Positions 7,901-17,353 of a stretch of DNA of 45,373 nt are shown here, piece after piece. This DNA comes from Anaerolineae bacterium. GTDB lineage: Bacteria > Chloroflexota > Anaerolineae > Aggregatilineales > Phototrophicaceae. The position numbers and the translations under genes were made by a program. Every line of letters begins with the position of its first letter. The stretch's first letter is position 1. The notes beneath the pieces are model-generated. The model was not told where the DNA came from. It worked only from the letters and a program-made list of their open reading frames with translations, and made no database searches. The stretch is taken from NCBI GenBank assembly GCA_022825675.1, contig JAJDWK010000034.1, forward strand, positions 1-45,373, read 5' to 3'.

Positions 7901-9034
7901 GTGCAAGATATCAAAAAAGCCGAACTCCCAAGCGAAGAAGACGCCGAAGAAAGCAGCGATTCCTATTCGCAGTTGGTCTGGCAGCGTTTCAGCCGCAGCA
8001 AAGCCGCCATTGTCGGCGCGCTGATGGTGCTGATGCTGCTGGTGCTGGCGCTCTTCCCCGAGTTCTTCTCGCCTTACGATCTCTACGCCACCAAGCTGGG
8101 CGATTCTTATATCCCGCCTTCCGAAATCCGCTTTTTTGATGTTGACGGCACCTTTATGGGGCGCCCCTTCGTGTATAAATCCGAGTTGGTAATCGACCCC
8201 GTTACCTATCAAGCCAAGCCGGTGCTGGATACCGAGCATCCTTATTTTGTGCAATTTTTCTACCGCAGCTGGGACTACAAACTCTTCGGCATATTTGATA
8301 CCGACCTGCACCTCTTCGGCTTGGACAGCGAAGAAGTGCGCGTGCACCTGCTGGGCACCGACCGCTTCGGGCGTGACCTCTGGGGGCGCATCTGCCTGGC
8401 GGGGCGGGTGTCGCTCTCGCTGAGCATTTTGGCGGCGCTCATCGCGATTGTCATCGGCTCGTCAGTCGGCGTCATCTCCGGCTATTACGGCGGCAAAATC
8501 GACAATGTCATCCAGCGCTTTGTTGAGGTGGTCATGTCCTTCCCCGAGCTGCCGCTGTGGATGGCGCTGGCGGCGGTCATCCCCAAAACCTGGTCTTCGG
8601 GGCAGATATTTTTGGTGATGGCATTTATCTTCCCTTTCCTGCGCTGGGCGGTGCTGGCGCGGGAAGTGCGCGGCAAGGTGCTCTCCCTGCGCGAGACCGA
8701 TTTCATCCTGGCGGCGAAGGAACAGGGCGCGGGCGACCTGCGCATCATCTTCAAACATCTTTATCCCAATGTGCTCAGCCATGTCATCGTCATCCTCACT
8801 TTGATGATTCCCGATATCATCCTGGCGGAGGCTTTTCTCAGCTTCCTCGGCATCGGCATCCAAGAGCCGCTGACGAGCTGGGGCTTCTTGATGAAAAGCG
8901 CCCAAAGCCTGGAGACGCTGGGGCAAAATACCTGGATCCTGACGCCGGTGATTTTTATCATGGTGGCGGTGCTGGGCTTGAACTTCCTGGGCGATGGCTT
9001 GCGTGACGCCGCCGACCCCTATTCCAACTTGTAG
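7901..9034 (+). CDS. ABC transporter permease, OppC/DppC type
   Basis: The second permease, 377 residues, starts at a GTG preceded by GGGGGCGG. Hallmarks are the N-terminal [21 protein letters not shown] helix, the long periplasmic insert before [16 protein letters not shown], the TM block [28 protein letters not shown], the coupling loop [27 protein letters not shown] and the C-terminal [14 protein letters not shown]. The periplasmic insert between helix 1 and the GTDRFGRD motif is around 90 residues, longer than in E. coli OppC, as often seen in this subfamily. Confidence 0.93.
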   Translation: MQDIKKAELPSEEDAEESSDSYSQLVWQRFSRSKAAIVGALMVLMLLVLALFPEFFSPYDLYATKLGDSYIPPSEIRFFDVDGTFMGRPFVYKSELVIDPVTYQAKPVLDTEHPYFVQFFYRSWDYKLFGIFDTDLHLFGLDSEEVRVHLLGTDRFGRDLWGRICLAGRVSLSLSILAALIAIVIGSSVGVISGYYGGKIDNVIQRFVEVVMSFPELPLWMALAAVIPKTWSSGQIFLVMAFIFPFLRWAVLAREVRGKVLSLRETDFILAAKEQGAGDLRIIFKHLYPNVLSHVIVILTLMIPDIILAEAFLSFLGIGIQEPLTSWGFLMKSAQSLETLGQNTWILTPVIFIMVAVLGLNFLGDGLRDAADPYSNL

Positions 9035-9046
9035 ACGGAGCCGCCC

Positions 9047-10114
9047 ATGGCCGCGATAAAGCCCCAGCCCGAAGCCATGCCTCAAAACGGGGACGACATC
9101 ATCCTCAAAGTCAAAGATTTGAAGATGCACTTCCCGCTGCGGCAGGGCATGCTGCAGCGGCGCGTCGGCACGATTAAAGCGGTGGATGGCCTCAGCTTTG
9201 AACTGCGCGAGCAAGAAGTCATGGGCTTGGTCGGCGAGAGCGGCTGCGGCAAAACGACTGTCGGCAGGACCCTGCTGCGCCTCTATGACCCGACTGGCGG
9301 CGAAGTCCTCTACCGGCGCGCGGATGGCAGCTGGGTCGATGTCGTCCAGCTCAGCAACCGCGAGATGAAAGACCTGCGCAAAGAAATGCGCATGATATTT
9401 CAAGACCCCTTCAGCTCGCTCAACCCGCGGCTGACAGTGCGCGACATCATCGCCGAGCCGCTCATCATCCACAAGCAGGCGCGCGGCAATGTATCCGCCC
9501 GCGTCGCCGAGCTGATGCAAGCGGTCGGCTTGAAGCCGGCCTACATGGGGCGTTATCCGCACGAATTCTCGGGCGGGCAGCGCCAGCGCATCGGCGTGGC
9601 GCGCACACTGGCGCTCAACCCGCGGCTGATAGTCGCTGACGAGCCGGTATCGGCATTGGATGTCTCGGTGCAGGCGCAGGTGCTCAACTTGCTGCAATCG
9701 CTGAAAGATGAACTGCGCCTGACCTTCATCTTCATCTCGCATGACCTGTCGGTGGTCGAACATATCTGCGACCGCATCGCCGTCATGTATGTTGGCAAGC
9801 TGGTGGAGCTGGCGCCCACGGAGGAATTGCTGCGCAATCCCAAACATCCGTATACCGAGGCGCTGGTATCAGCAGTGCCGCCGGCGGACCCGCTGCTGAA
9901 AATGGAGCGCATCATCCTCGAGGGCGATGTGCCCAGCCCCGCCAACCCGCCGTCCGGCTGCGTCTTCCACCCGCGCTGCCGCTATGCGCAGGACATCTGC
10001 CAAGAAGAAACGCCGCCATTGACAGAAATCGGACCCGGGCATGTGGCGCGCTGCCACTTCGCCGAGGAACTGGACTTGCAGGGGGTGGACTATGCCGCCG
10101 CAGAAACCAGCTGA
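9047..10114 (+). CDS. ABC transporter ATP-binding protein, OppF/DppF type
   Basis: The second ATPase of the importer, 355 residues. Walker A GESGCGKT is at 63-70, the Q-loop [10 protein letters not shown] near 118, signature [10 protein letters not shown] at 174-183, Walker B LIVADEP at 194-200 and H-loop ISHDLSVV. The C-terminal oligopeptide domain holds the [18 protein letters not shown] cysteine motif. It ends inside the start of the next small membrane gene (23-base overlap), so the two are probably co-translated. Confidence 0.93.
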   Translation: MAAIKPQPEAMPQNGDDIILKVKDLKMHFPLRQGMLQRRVGTIKAVDGLSFELREQEVMGLVGESGCGKTTVGRTLLRLYDPTGGEVLYRRADGSWVDVVQLSNREMKDLRKEMRMIFQDPFSSLNPRLTVRDIIAEPLIIHKQARGNVSARVAELMQAVGLKPAYMGRYPHEFSGGQRQRIGVARTLALNPRLIVADEPVSALDVSVQAQVLNLLQSLKDELRLTFIFISHDLSVVEHICDRIAVMYVGKLVELAPTEELLRNPKHPYTEALVSAVPPADPLLKMERIILEGDVPSPANPPSGCVFHPRCRYAQDICQEETPPLTEIGPGHVARCHFAEELDLQGVDYAAAETS

Positions 10115-10475
10115 GCGCAATCGCGCCTTTGCCGCGCTGGCATATCTCGTCCCGCTTGTCGGCGGCATGCTCGCGCTGCTGCTGGACGGGCGCAACAGCT
10201 TCACGCGCGCCCACGCTCAACAGTCTATCGGCGCGGCGCTGGCGCTGGCGCTGGGCTTTCTGGCTTGGGCGGTATTTGGCTATGCGCTGGCGCTGCTGCC
10301 CTATGTGGGACCTATCGCCGCGATAGCGCTGTTTTCGCTGGTGATTGCGCTGACGGCTTTCCTCATCGCCAATTGGATAGTGGGCTTGGCGCTGGCGCTG
10401 CGCGGGGTGGAGCGGGCGATACCCCTCGCCAATCGCATTGTGCTGCGGCTTTTTGGCGGGGGCATGGGTGACTAA
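10092..10475 (+). CDS. Small DUF4870-like membrane protein
   Basis: The 127-residue product has an N-terminal short cytoplasmic stretch, [20 protein letters not shown], the family-like [11 protein letters not shown] motif (compare FVRFHAxQS) and two long hydrophobic segments (about 49-72 and 76-105), then an amphipathic tail. This matches the DUF4870/Tic20-like family of unknown function. I chose ATG 10092 because an upstream TTG/GTG start would add residues encoded inside the ATPase gene and unlike the family. It overlaps the ATPase by 23 bases. A role in the importer is not implied by the family. Confidence 0.75.
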   Translation: MPPQKPAERNRAFAALAYLVPLVGGMLALLLDGRNSFTRAHAQQSIGAALALALGFLAWAVFGYALALLPYVGPIAAIALFSLVIALTAFLIANWIVGLALALRGVERAIPLANRIVLRLFGGGMGD

Positions 10476-11487
10476 GGATTATAAGGACCGCAGCTATTTG
10501 TCGGTTGTAGAGGCGGCGGCATTCACCGGGCTTGATGTAAAGTCAATACATATAATGGCGCGCAGCGGCAGCCTCGCCGCCTATAAATCCGCTGGCGGCC
10601 AATATCGCTTTCGTTTGAGCGATCTCAAACCGCATGTGCGACAAAAGGCGGAAGCGCCCGCTTCTGTTGAGCAAGGCGCGTTTTCCTGCCTAAACACTGA
10701 GCAGGAAATTATTCACGGCGACTCCCGCAACCTTGCGCATTTGCCAGATGCGAGCGTTCATCTCGCCATCACATCGCCGCCATATTTTAATGCAAAAATG
10801 TATTCTGATTCTATAGCTGGCGACTTGGGCAATGTCCATAGTCTCGAAGAATGGCTTATGGAAATAGCTAAGGTATGGGCAGAGGTATTAAGAGTTTTAC
10901 AGCCGGGTCGCAAGTTTTTCTTGAATATCATGAACCTCCCCATAAGAGAGAACGCTTCCTTTCGCACTCTCAATCTGGTTGGGAAGACTATAGATGCTTG
11001 CGAGAAAATCGGTTTCGTTTTTAAGCGCGATATCGTTTGGCACAAGACTAATGGCGTTCGCGCGCACTTTGGCACGTATCCTTTTCCCGGCGGGATATTG
11101 CTGAACAACATGCACGAATTTATTCTTGAGTTTGAAAAGCCCAACAAGAAAAATAGACCAAAGTACAAGCATGTCAGCCCGGAGCAGAAAGAGAACTCGA
11201 AGCTGGATAAAGACTTCTGGCTGTCGCTAAAGAACTCTGATGTGTGGCTGATTAAACCGGAAAAGAGCGGCGGCAATCGCCAGCATGCCGCCCCATTCCC
11301 GATTGAACTTCCTGAAAGGTTACTACGGGCATACAGCTTTCAAGGCGAGACTGTGCTCGATCCATTTCTCGGCTCGGGAACAACCCTGCTGGCGGCGGCA
11401 TTAAATGGCCGCAACGGCATTGGCATCGAAATTAACGGAGAATTCTGCGCTTTGGCGCGCAAACGGCTCAAGGAAATAATGCTGTGA
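10468..11487 (+). CDS. Beta-class DNA methyltransferase with N-terminal MerR-like helix-turn-helix (restriction-modification)
   Basis: The 339-residue protein, read from GTG 10468, joins a helix-turn-helix (YLSVVEAAAFTGLDVKSIHIMARSGSL...YRFRLSDL, residues 10-53, excisionase/MerR type) to a DNA amino-methyltransferase. Catalytic motif IV is TSPPYFN at 102-108 and the AdoMet motif I is DPFLGSGTTLLAA at 298-310, so the order IV before I marks the beta class. SPPY is commonest in N4-cytosine enzymes, but N6-adenine activity is not excluded. The start overlaps the previous stop; a TTG 30 bases upstream would add residues encoded in the membrane gene. GC content is clearly lower than in the flanks, a sign of transfer. 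The stop overlaps the next gene by four bases (GTGA), the usual tight coupling of a modification gene with its partner. The HTH could bind the operon promoter for self-regulation (inference). Confidence 0.88.
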   Translation: MTKDYKDRSYLSVVEAAAFTGLDVKSIHIMARSGSLAAYKSAGGQYRFRLSDLKPHVRQKAEAPASVEQGAFSCLNTEQEIIHGDSRNLAHLPDASVHLAITSPPYFNAKMYSDSIAGDLGNVHSLEEWLMEIAKVWAEVLRVLQPGRKFFLNIMNLPIRENASFRTLNLVGKTIDACEKIGFVFKRDIVWHKTNGVRAHFGTYPFPGGILLNNMHEFILEFEKPNKKNRPKYKHVSPEQKENSKLDKDFWLSLKNSDVWLIKPEKSGGNRQHAAPFPIELPERLLRAYSFQGETVLDPFLGSGTTLLAAALNGRNGIGIEINGEFCALARKRLKEIML

Positions 11488-12632
11488 AAAAATCGGCAAA
11501 AGTGACCTACGCCCAATCTAGCGATATTAAAGCTCGTTCGTTTTTTCAATATCGAATGGATATGAAGAAAAAGGCAATCGCTGAGCTGGAGTTTCTTCCC
11601 TATTTACAAAGTATTTTGAGGCAGCAATTTAAGGATACCCAATTGGGTGTAAGCAAGTCCGGCGGCGATGCTAAGGTATGGTTTGCCCGAGACGGGAAAG
11701 TGACACGTGAACCAGACTATGAGTGCATAAAATCATCTGGTGAAAAGCTATTTTATGAATTCCAATACGCTGAGGCGACTGAAAATCTTCAATACTTCGA
11801 TTTCAAGCTTTCCAAAGTAGGCAGAAAACCCAGAAATCAGAGCAGAATACCGCATCAAGATAGAGATTTTTTCTATGTTGTAAAACCTGAAAACAAATAT
11901 GCCTTTGTCTCCTGTGAATGGATTATGAGACACGGCAAAGAGGGTAATGTTCCCGCTTGGGGTTCCCGGCGAGCCTACCGAGTTCCAAAGGCTCTCTTTC
12001 TAGAACAGTGTCGAGATGGCGGCGCAGAGCTTGAGCGAGTGATCACGGCTGTTGACAACAAGAACCTGCTCCTTGTATTTCAGCATGCGTTTATTGAGGC
12101 GGAAAGTACAAAACTTCATCACTTGCTGCAGCAGGTAGTGGACGAAAACAAGCTGATGAAGATCCTTCCCCGAACTTTGGAAGGCTTTTTCCAGGTATGT
12201 TTCTTGTTAGACAAACTGCAAAAATCTCCCGACTCTCCAGGCGTATGGCTCGTCTACTTGGGCTCGTTTCTCGATTCAGATATGAACTCTTTGGATTTTG
12301 CTCGCTTTATGTATGCGCTGGACTATGTCTACTTCAAGTGCGAGAATCTTGCTGAAAATGAACGGAAATCTCTTTCGACTATGCTCAGCGGCGCTAAGAC
12401 TTATATTGATAAGCACTTCAAGACTGATGTCCAGTTTATCAATGACTATAATGCGCCGGCGATAGAAGTGATTCGGCGTCTGCTATTTGCTACCAACATC
12501 TGGGAAGATATCGTTCAGGACTGCGTGGCTACATGGGGTATGCGCCTTGACGCTATAAAGAAGATTTTCCAAACAATCCCAAATGTTGATCTAATGGCTA
12601 GCCATATCAAAATTGCTCGCGACCAACAATGA
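11484..12632 (+). CDS. Probable type II restriction endonuclease partner of the adjacent methyltransferase
   Basis: I do not recognise this 382-residue protein by family. Position is the main argument: it starts with GTG inside the stop of the methyltransferase (GTGA overlap), shares its low GC, and the pair is inserted between unrelated metabolic genes. A possible nuclease core is GGDAKVWF at 60-67, then EPDYECIK at 76-83 and FYEFQYAEA at 90-98. That is an Asp followed 14 residues later by Glu-x-Gln, which could be a degenerate PD-(D/E)xK site with Gln in the Lys position. The C-terminal half is helical and Lys/Asp rich. No signal peptide or membrane segment is seen. An alternative is a non-nuclease accessory protein of the modification gene. 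Confidence 0.6.
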   Translation: MKKSAKVTYAQSSDIKARSFFQYRMDMKKKAIAELEFLPYLQSILRQQFKDTQLGVSKSGGDAKVWFARDGKVTREPDYECIKSSGEKLFYEFQYAEATENLQYFDFKLSKVGRKPRNQSRIPHQDRDFFYVVKPENKYAFVSCEWIMRHGKEGNVPAWGSRRAYRVPKALFLEQCRDGGAELERVITAVDNKNLLLVFQHAFIEAESTKLHHLLQQVVDENKLMKILPRTLEGFFQVCFLLDKLQKSPDSPGVWLVYLGSFLDSDMNSLDFARFMYALDYVYFKCENLAENERKSLSTMLSGAKTYIDKHFKTDVQFINDYNAPAIEVIRRLLFATNIWEDIVQDCVATWGMRLDAIKKIFQTIPNVDLMASHIKIARDQQ

Positions 12633-12650
12633 GGATATAGCCTGAGCATC

Positions 12651-13304
12651 ATGCTACTGCCGCAACTGCGCGAAGAAGTCTGCCGCCTGCACGCCGAATT
12701 GCCCAAAAATAACCTGGTCGCCTGGACGAGCGGCAACATCAGCGCCCGTGACCCCGCCAGCAATCTCGTCGTCATCAAACCCAGCGGGCTCCGCTTTGAA
12801 GAGCTGAAGCCGAGCAGCATGGTCATCACCGACCTGCGCGGCGAGACCGTCGAAGGCGCGCTGTCGCCATCGTCCGACACCGCCTCCCACTGCTACCTCT
12901 ATCGGCAACTGCCGCAGGTGAACGGCATCGCCCACACGCATTCGCGCTATGCGACCGCTTTCGCTGTCATCGGCGAGCCGATTCCCTGCGTCACTACCGC
13001 GATGGCGGATGAATTCGGTGGCGAAATTCCTTGCGGCGGTTTCGGCTTGATCGGCGGCGAAGATATCGGCAAGCTGGTGGTCGCCGCTCTGGCGGGAAGC
13101 CGCAGCCCGGCGGCGCTGCTGCGCAATCACGGCGTCTTCACCATCGGCAAAAGCGCCGAGGCGGCGGTCAAAGCGGCGGTGATGACCGAGGACAACGCCG
13201 CTATCGTCTGGGCGGCGCGGCAGCTGGGGCAAGTCCAGCCGCTAAAACAAGACGATATCGACAGCTTGTACCAGCGCTATCAAAATGTCTATGGGCAACG
13301 GTGA
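12651..13304 (+). CDS. araD: L-ribulose-5-phosphate 4-epimerase (class II aldolase family)
   Basis: It converts L-ribulose 5-phosphate to D-xylulose 5-phosphate, the last step of bacterial L-arabinose breakdown. The 217-residue protein has the class II aldolase/AraD fold: GNISARDPASNLVVIKPSG near residues 28-46 (phosphate-binding Asn/Ser/Lys), PSSDTASHCYLY near 74-85, the zinc ligands in AHTHSRYA (two His, about 94-96) and LLRNHGVFTIGKS with the third His near 160. It is slightly shorter than E. coli AraD (231). Sequence alone does not exclude L-fuculose-phosphate aldolase, but arabinose isomerase follows 24 bases downstream, which settles the role. Confidence 0.88.
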   Translation: MLLPQLREEVCRLHAELPKNNLVAWTSGNISARDPASNLVVIKPSGLRFEELKPSSMVITDLRGETVEGALSPSSDTASHCYLYRQLPQVNGIAHTHSRYATAFAVIGEPIPCVTTAMADEFGGEIPCGGFGLIGGEDIGKLVVAALAGSRSPAALLRNHGVFTIGKSAEAAVKAAVMTEDNAAIVWAARQLGQVQPLKQDDIDSLYQRYQNVYGQR

Positions 13305-13328
13305 GGCGCATTAAGACGGGATAAAGAG

Positions 13329-14825
13329 ATGGAACTTCAGCAGCGGCAAATATGGTTTTTGACCGGCAGCCAGCATTTATACGGGCGCGAGGCAATCGAG
13401 CAAGTCGACGCGCATGCGCGGGAAATCGCCGCTCATCTTGACGCGGCGGCGGCTATCCCCGTGCAGATTGTGGCGAAGCCAGTCTTGACGACGGCGGAAG
13501 CGATCGCCACTGCCTGCGGCGAGGCGAATGCGGCGGAAGCATGCGTCGGCCTCATCGCCTGGATGCACACCTTTTCCCCCGCCAAGAACTGGATCGCCGG
13601 TTTGACGGCGCTCGCCAAGCCGCTGCTGCACCTGCACACGCAATACAACCGCGATATCCCCTGGCCACAGATTGACATGGACTTCATGAACCTCAACCAG
13701 GCGGCGCATGGCGACCGCGAATTTGGCTTCATGATGAGCCGGCTGCGGCTGCGGCGCAAGGTGGTGGTCGGGCATTGGCAGGACGAAGCGATTCAAAGTC
13801 AAGTTGGCGCCTGGGCGCGGGCGGCCGCCGCCTGGCAGGCGACGCGGCGCGTCAAAGTGGCGCGCTTCGGCGATAACATGCGCCATGTTGCGGTTACCGA
13901 AGGCGATAAAGTCGCCGCCCAAGCCGTCTTCGGCTATTCCGTCAATGGCTATGGGCTGGGCGATTTGGTTGCGGTTGTCAACGAGGCGAGCGCTGCCGAA
14001 GTGGATGCCCTCGCCGCTGAATACGAAGATACTTACATAATGGCGGCTGATTTGCGCGCGGGCGGCGCGCGGCATAACTCCGTGCGCGACGCGGCGCGCA
14101 TCGAAATCGGCTTGCGCAACTTTTTGCGGGCTGGCGGCTTCAGCGCCTTCACCACAACATTCGAAGATTTAAACGGGCTGACGCAGCTGCCGGGCTTGGC
14201 GGTGCAGCGCTTGATGGCGGCGGGTTATGGCTTTGGTGCCGAGGGCGATTGGAAGACGGCGGCGCTGCTGCGCTCGCTGAAAGTGATGGCGCAGGGTTTG
14301 CCCGGCGGCACCTCTTTCATGGAAGATTACACCTACCATTTGCAGCCGGGCGCGATGGCGGTTTTGGGCGCGCACATGCTGGAAGTCTGCCCCAGCATCG
14401 CCGCGGGGCAGCCGCGCCTGGAAGTGCACCCGCTGGGCATCGGCGGCAAAGAAGACCCGGCGCGCCTGGTATTTGACGCCACGCCCGGCGCCGCGCTTAA
14501 CGCCTCGCTGGTGGCAATGGGCGAGCGCTTCCGCCTCATCGTCAACACCGTTGATGTCATCGAGCCGCAAGCGCCCCTGCCCAAGCTGCCGGTGGCGCGC
14601 GCCCTTTGGCAGCCACAGCCGAACCTGGCGGTGGGCGCAGCTTGCTGGATCCACGCCGGCGGCGCGCATCACACCGTGTTCAGCCAAGCCCTCAGCAGCG
14701 AGCATCTCTATGACTTCGCCGAGATGGCGGGTGTAGAATACCTGCAAATTGACCGCTCTACCGATATCCGCAGCTTCAAGAACGAGCTGCGTTGGAACGA
14801 CCTGGCGTATCGCCTGGGCGGCTGA
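13329..14825 (+). CDS. araA: L-arabinose isomerase
   Basis: It isomerises L-arabinose to L-ribulose in the cytoplasm with a manganese-type cofactor. The 498-residue length matches the family (about 500). Active-site landmarks are present: the N-terminal [50 protein letters not shown], then [13 protein letters not shown] (first catalytic Glu), [10 protein letters not shown] (second Glu), [10 protein letters not shown] (His) and [11 protein letters not shown] (His). Preceded by a Shine-Dalgarno-like GATAAAGAG. The L-ribulokinase gene expected between the two is not in this window. Confidence 0.95.
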   Translation: MELQQRQIWFLTGSQHLYGREAIEQVDAHAREIAAHLDAAAAIPVQIVAKPVLTTAEAIATACGEANAAEACVGLIAWMHTFSPAKNWIAGLTALAKPLLHLHTQYNRDIPWPQIDMDFMNLNQAAHGDREFGFMMSRLRLRRKVVVGHWQDEAIQSQVGAWARAAAAWQATRRVKVARFGDNMRHVAVTEGDKVAAQAVFGYSVNGYGLGDLVAVVNEASAAEVDALAAEYEDTYIMAADLRAGGARHNSVRDAARIEIGLRNFLRAGGFSAFTTTFEDLNGLTQLPGLAVQRLMAAGYGFGAEGDWKTAALLRSLKVMAQGLPGGTSFMEDYTYHLQPGAMAVLGAHMLEVCPSIAAGQPRLEVHPLGIGGKEDPARLVFDATPGAALNASLVAMGERFRLIVNTVDVIEPQAPLPKLPVARALWQPQPNLAVGAACWIHAGGAHHTVFSQALSSEHLYDFAEMAGVEYLQIDRSTDIRSFKNELRWNDLAYRLGG

Positions 14826-14835
14826 AAGGCGCGTT

Positions 14836-16203
14836 ATGCAAAAACCTGAAATGCCCGCTGAAGGCGCGCCGCAGTCCCAGCGGGTGGCGCGCTCGCTGGC
14901 GCTGTACCGCCAGGCGGAAGCGCTGATACCCGGGCGGACACAGCTGATTAGCCGCCGCTCCAGCCGCTTCGCGCATGGCAACAGCCCAATCTACGCCAGC
15001 CGCGCCAAGGGCTCGCGCTTCATTGATGTTGATGAAAACGAATACCTCGACTGGGTCAACGCGGTGGGCGCGATCATCCTCGGGCATGCGGATGATGCCG
15101 TCGACAGCGCCGTCAAAGCGCAGATTGACCGCGGCAGCATCTTCACGCTCAACAGCGCCCTGGAGATTGAGCTGGCGGAAGCGCTCAACGAGTACATCCC
15201 CAGCGCCGAAATGGCGCGTTATACCAAAGGCGGCGGCGAGGCAAACGCGGTGGCGGCGCGCATCGCCCGCGGCGCCACCGGGCGCGACTTGATGCTCTTC
15301 AGCGGCTATCACGGCTGGCACGATTGGTATCAATCGGCGAATTATCTGGTCGACCCCGAGAGCGGCGAATTCCCCTTCGCCGGCATCGAGCCGATTGGCG
15401 TGCCGCCGGCATTGGCGGGCAGCGCCTTGCCCTTCGTCTGGGGCGATTTAAAGAACCTGCGTGACCTGCTGCAGGCGCATCAAGGCGAAGTCGCCGGCAT
15501 TATGCTGGAGCCGATGCGCTCCCAACTGCCGCCGCACGGCTATCTGGAAGGCGTGAAAGCGCTGGCAAAAGCGCATGGCGCGGTGCTTATATTTGACGAA
15601 GTTTCCTGCGGCTTCCGCCCGCGCATCGGCGGCGTTCAAGCCTTCCTGGGCGTTACCCCCGATATGACGGTGCTGGCGAAGGCGATGTCCAACGGCTACC
15701 CTATGGGCGCGGTTGTCGGCGCGCGCGCGGTGATGGCACCCGCCAGCCGCATGTTCATCTCCAGCTCTTATTGGAGCGACAACCTGGGCTTGGCCGCCAG
15801 CCTGACGACCCTGCGCGAGCTGGACAGGCGCAACTCCGCCCAGCGCTTTGAAGAAATAGGCGATGCGCTGCGCCAGCGCTTGAACCAGGCGCTGGCGGAA
15901 GCGGGATTGGCGGGCGCTTGCCGCGGCATGTTTTGGGAACTCGCCCTGCATTTTGATTTGCCCGACGAAAGCCTGCGCCCCATCGCCAATACGCTGTTCA
16001 TCCAGGAGATGGCGCGCCGCGGCATCCATTGCAATGTGAGCTTCAAAGCGACTTTGGCGCACAGCGCCGCCGATATCGAGCTGACCGGGCGCTGCGCCAC
16101 CGAAGCCTTCGCCTGCATCAAAGCGGGCTTGGACAGCGGCGACCTGCCGCAGCTGCTGGAAAGCGATTTGACGCAAGAACCCTTCCGCCGGCTGGTGCGC
16201 TGA
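14836..16203 (+). CDS. Class III PLP aminotransferase, glutamate-1-semialdehyde aminomutase-like
   Basis: The 455-residue protein is a fold-type I PLP enzyme related to HemL. PLP features are the phosphate-binding GGGEANAVA near 132-140, GYHGWHDW at 157-164, FDEVSCGFR with the ring-nitrogen Asp at 254, and LAKAMSNGYP with the Schiff-base Lys at 282. I chose the ATG at 14836: an upstream in-frame ATG lies within the end of the isomerase gene and would add unrelated residues. It follows the arabinose gene by 10 bases and reads as part of the same transcript. In a catabolic cluster it is unlikely to be the heme-pathway enzyme; amino-sugar, omega-amino-acid or keto-acid transamination is more plausible. 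Confidence 0.85.
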   Translation: MQKPEMPAEGAPQSQRVARSLALYRQAEALIPGRTQLISRRSSRFAHGNSPIYASRAKGSRFIDVDENEYLDWVNAVGAIILGHADDAVDSAVKAQIDRGSIFTLNSALEIELAEALNEYIPSAEMARYTKGGGEANAVAARIARGATGRDLMLFSGYHGWHDWYQSANYLVDPESGEFPFAGIEPIGVPPALAGSALPFVWGDLKNLRDLLQAHQGEVAGIMLEPMRSQLPPHGYLEGVKALAKAHGAVLIFDEVSCGFRPRIGGVQAFLGVTPDMTVLAKAMSNGYPMGAVVGARAVMAPASRMFISSSYWSDNLGLAASLTTLRELDRRNSAQRFEEIGDALRQRLNQALAEAGLAGACRGMFWELALHFDLPDESLRPIANTLFIQEMARRGIHCNVSFKATLAHSAADIELTGRCATEAFACIKAGLDSGDLPQLLESDLTQEPFRRLVR

Positions 16204-16222
16204 GCGCGGCGGGCAAGCTGCC

Positions 16223-17338
16223 ATGAAAATTGTTGAGGCGGGCAACATCACAAAAAGCGCCCCCGGCGAGGCGCGCGCCGTGTACACCTTCCCGGCGCTG
16301 CTGGCATGCCATGACGGCAGCCTGCTGCTGAGCTGCCGCCGCGGCTCCAGCAAAGACTGCGCTGATGAATGGGTGGAGCTCTATCGCTCCGATGACGGCG
16401 GGCGCAGCTGGGCGCAGTTGCCCTGCGCCTTCCCGCGGGCGCGCGTCAATGGCAAAAGCAGCTCCTTCCGCCTCGCCTATATTACCGAGCTGGCAGCGGG
16501 CAAGCTGCTGGCGGCAGCTATGTGGGTTGACCGCGAGACGCAGCCGGGCGCGCCGCTCTTTAATCCGCTTACGGAAGGCTGCCTGCCGCTGGCGGTATTG
16601 CTGGCGGATTCTGTTGATGGCGGGCGCAGTTGGAGCGCCTGGCGACCCATCGACTTGCCTGCCGAGCTCGGTCCCCCCAGCTTGACCAACCCTGTCATCA
16701 AGCTGCCTGATGGCGGCTTGCTGCTGTCGATCGAGACCAACAAGCACTATCACGACGCGGCGCAATGGCGGCAGCGGGTGGTCACGCTGCGCTCGTATGA
16801 TGGCGGGCGCAGTTGGGACGCGCCCCGCGATGCCGGCTCTGACCCCAGCGGGCGCATATTCCACTGGGACCTGCGCCTGGGCTTGACGCCGGCGGGCGCT
16901 TTACTCAGCTTCGCCTGGGTCTACGACAGCGCTGCCGGGCGCTATCTTACTATCCGCCGCCGCTGCAGCTTTGACGCCGGCATCAGCTGGACGCCGCCGC
17001 AGGCTATCGGCATCGCCGACCAAGCCGGGCGCCCGGCAACCCTGCCCGATGGGCGCGTTGTCCTGGCTTGGGTGGATCGCTTCGGCAGCGGCGCCATCCG
17101 CGCGCGCCTTGCCGCCAGCGCCAGCGCTGATTTTGACGCGGCGAGCGAAGTTATCATCTACCGCCATGGCGCTTCGGCGCGGCAGGGGCGCGCCACTGGC
17201 GAAACGCTGGATGATATGAGCATCTGGTCTTATGGCTTGCCTTATGCCGCGGCGCTGCCAGACGGCGATGTGATGGCGCTCTATTATGCGGGCGCGGCGC
17301 GGGCGCTGGATATCCATTTTGCCCGCTTGCGGCTCTAG
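16223..17338 (+). CDS. Sialidase-like BNR-repeat protein (six-bladed propeller)
   Basis: The 371-residue protein has four Asp boxes (S-x-D-x-G-x-x-W): 56-63, 130-137, 191-198 and 249-256, evenly spaced as in the sialidase/neuraminidase propeller. Candidate catalytic-site residues include the N-terminal Arg-rich CRRGSSKD and YRSDDGG segments, but I cannot assign the full arginine triad. No signal peptide is present, so it would act in the cytoplasm. This is unusual for an exo-sialidase and more like the many uncharacterised cytoplasmic BNR proteins of sugar-utilisation loci. It sits 20 bases after the aminotransferase and 16 before an amidohydrolase. Confidence 0.8.
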   Translation: MKIVEAGNITKSAPGEARAVYTFPALLACHDGSLLLSCRRGSSKDCADEWVELYRSDDGGRSWAQLPCAFPRARVNGKSSSFRLAYITELAAGKLLAAAMWVDRETQPGAPLFNPLTEGCLPLAVLLADSVDGGRSWSAWRPIDLPAELGPPSLTNPVIKLPDGGLLLSIETNKHYHDAAQWRQRVVTLRSYDGGRSWDAPRDAGSDPSGRIFHWDLRLGLTPAGALLSFAWVYDSAAGRYLTIRRRCSFDAGISWTPPQAIGIADQAGRPATLPDGRVVLAWVDRFGSGAIRARLAASASADFDAASEVIIYRHGASARQGRATGETLDDMSIWSYGLPYAAALPDGDVMALYYAGAARALDIHFARLRL

Positions 17339-17353
17339 CCGCGGGGGAGACTT

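Noticed and set aside
14749..14835. Upstream start for the class III aminotransferase
   Set aside because: The added residues are encoded within the end of the arabinose isomerase gene and do not resemble the family N-terminus.
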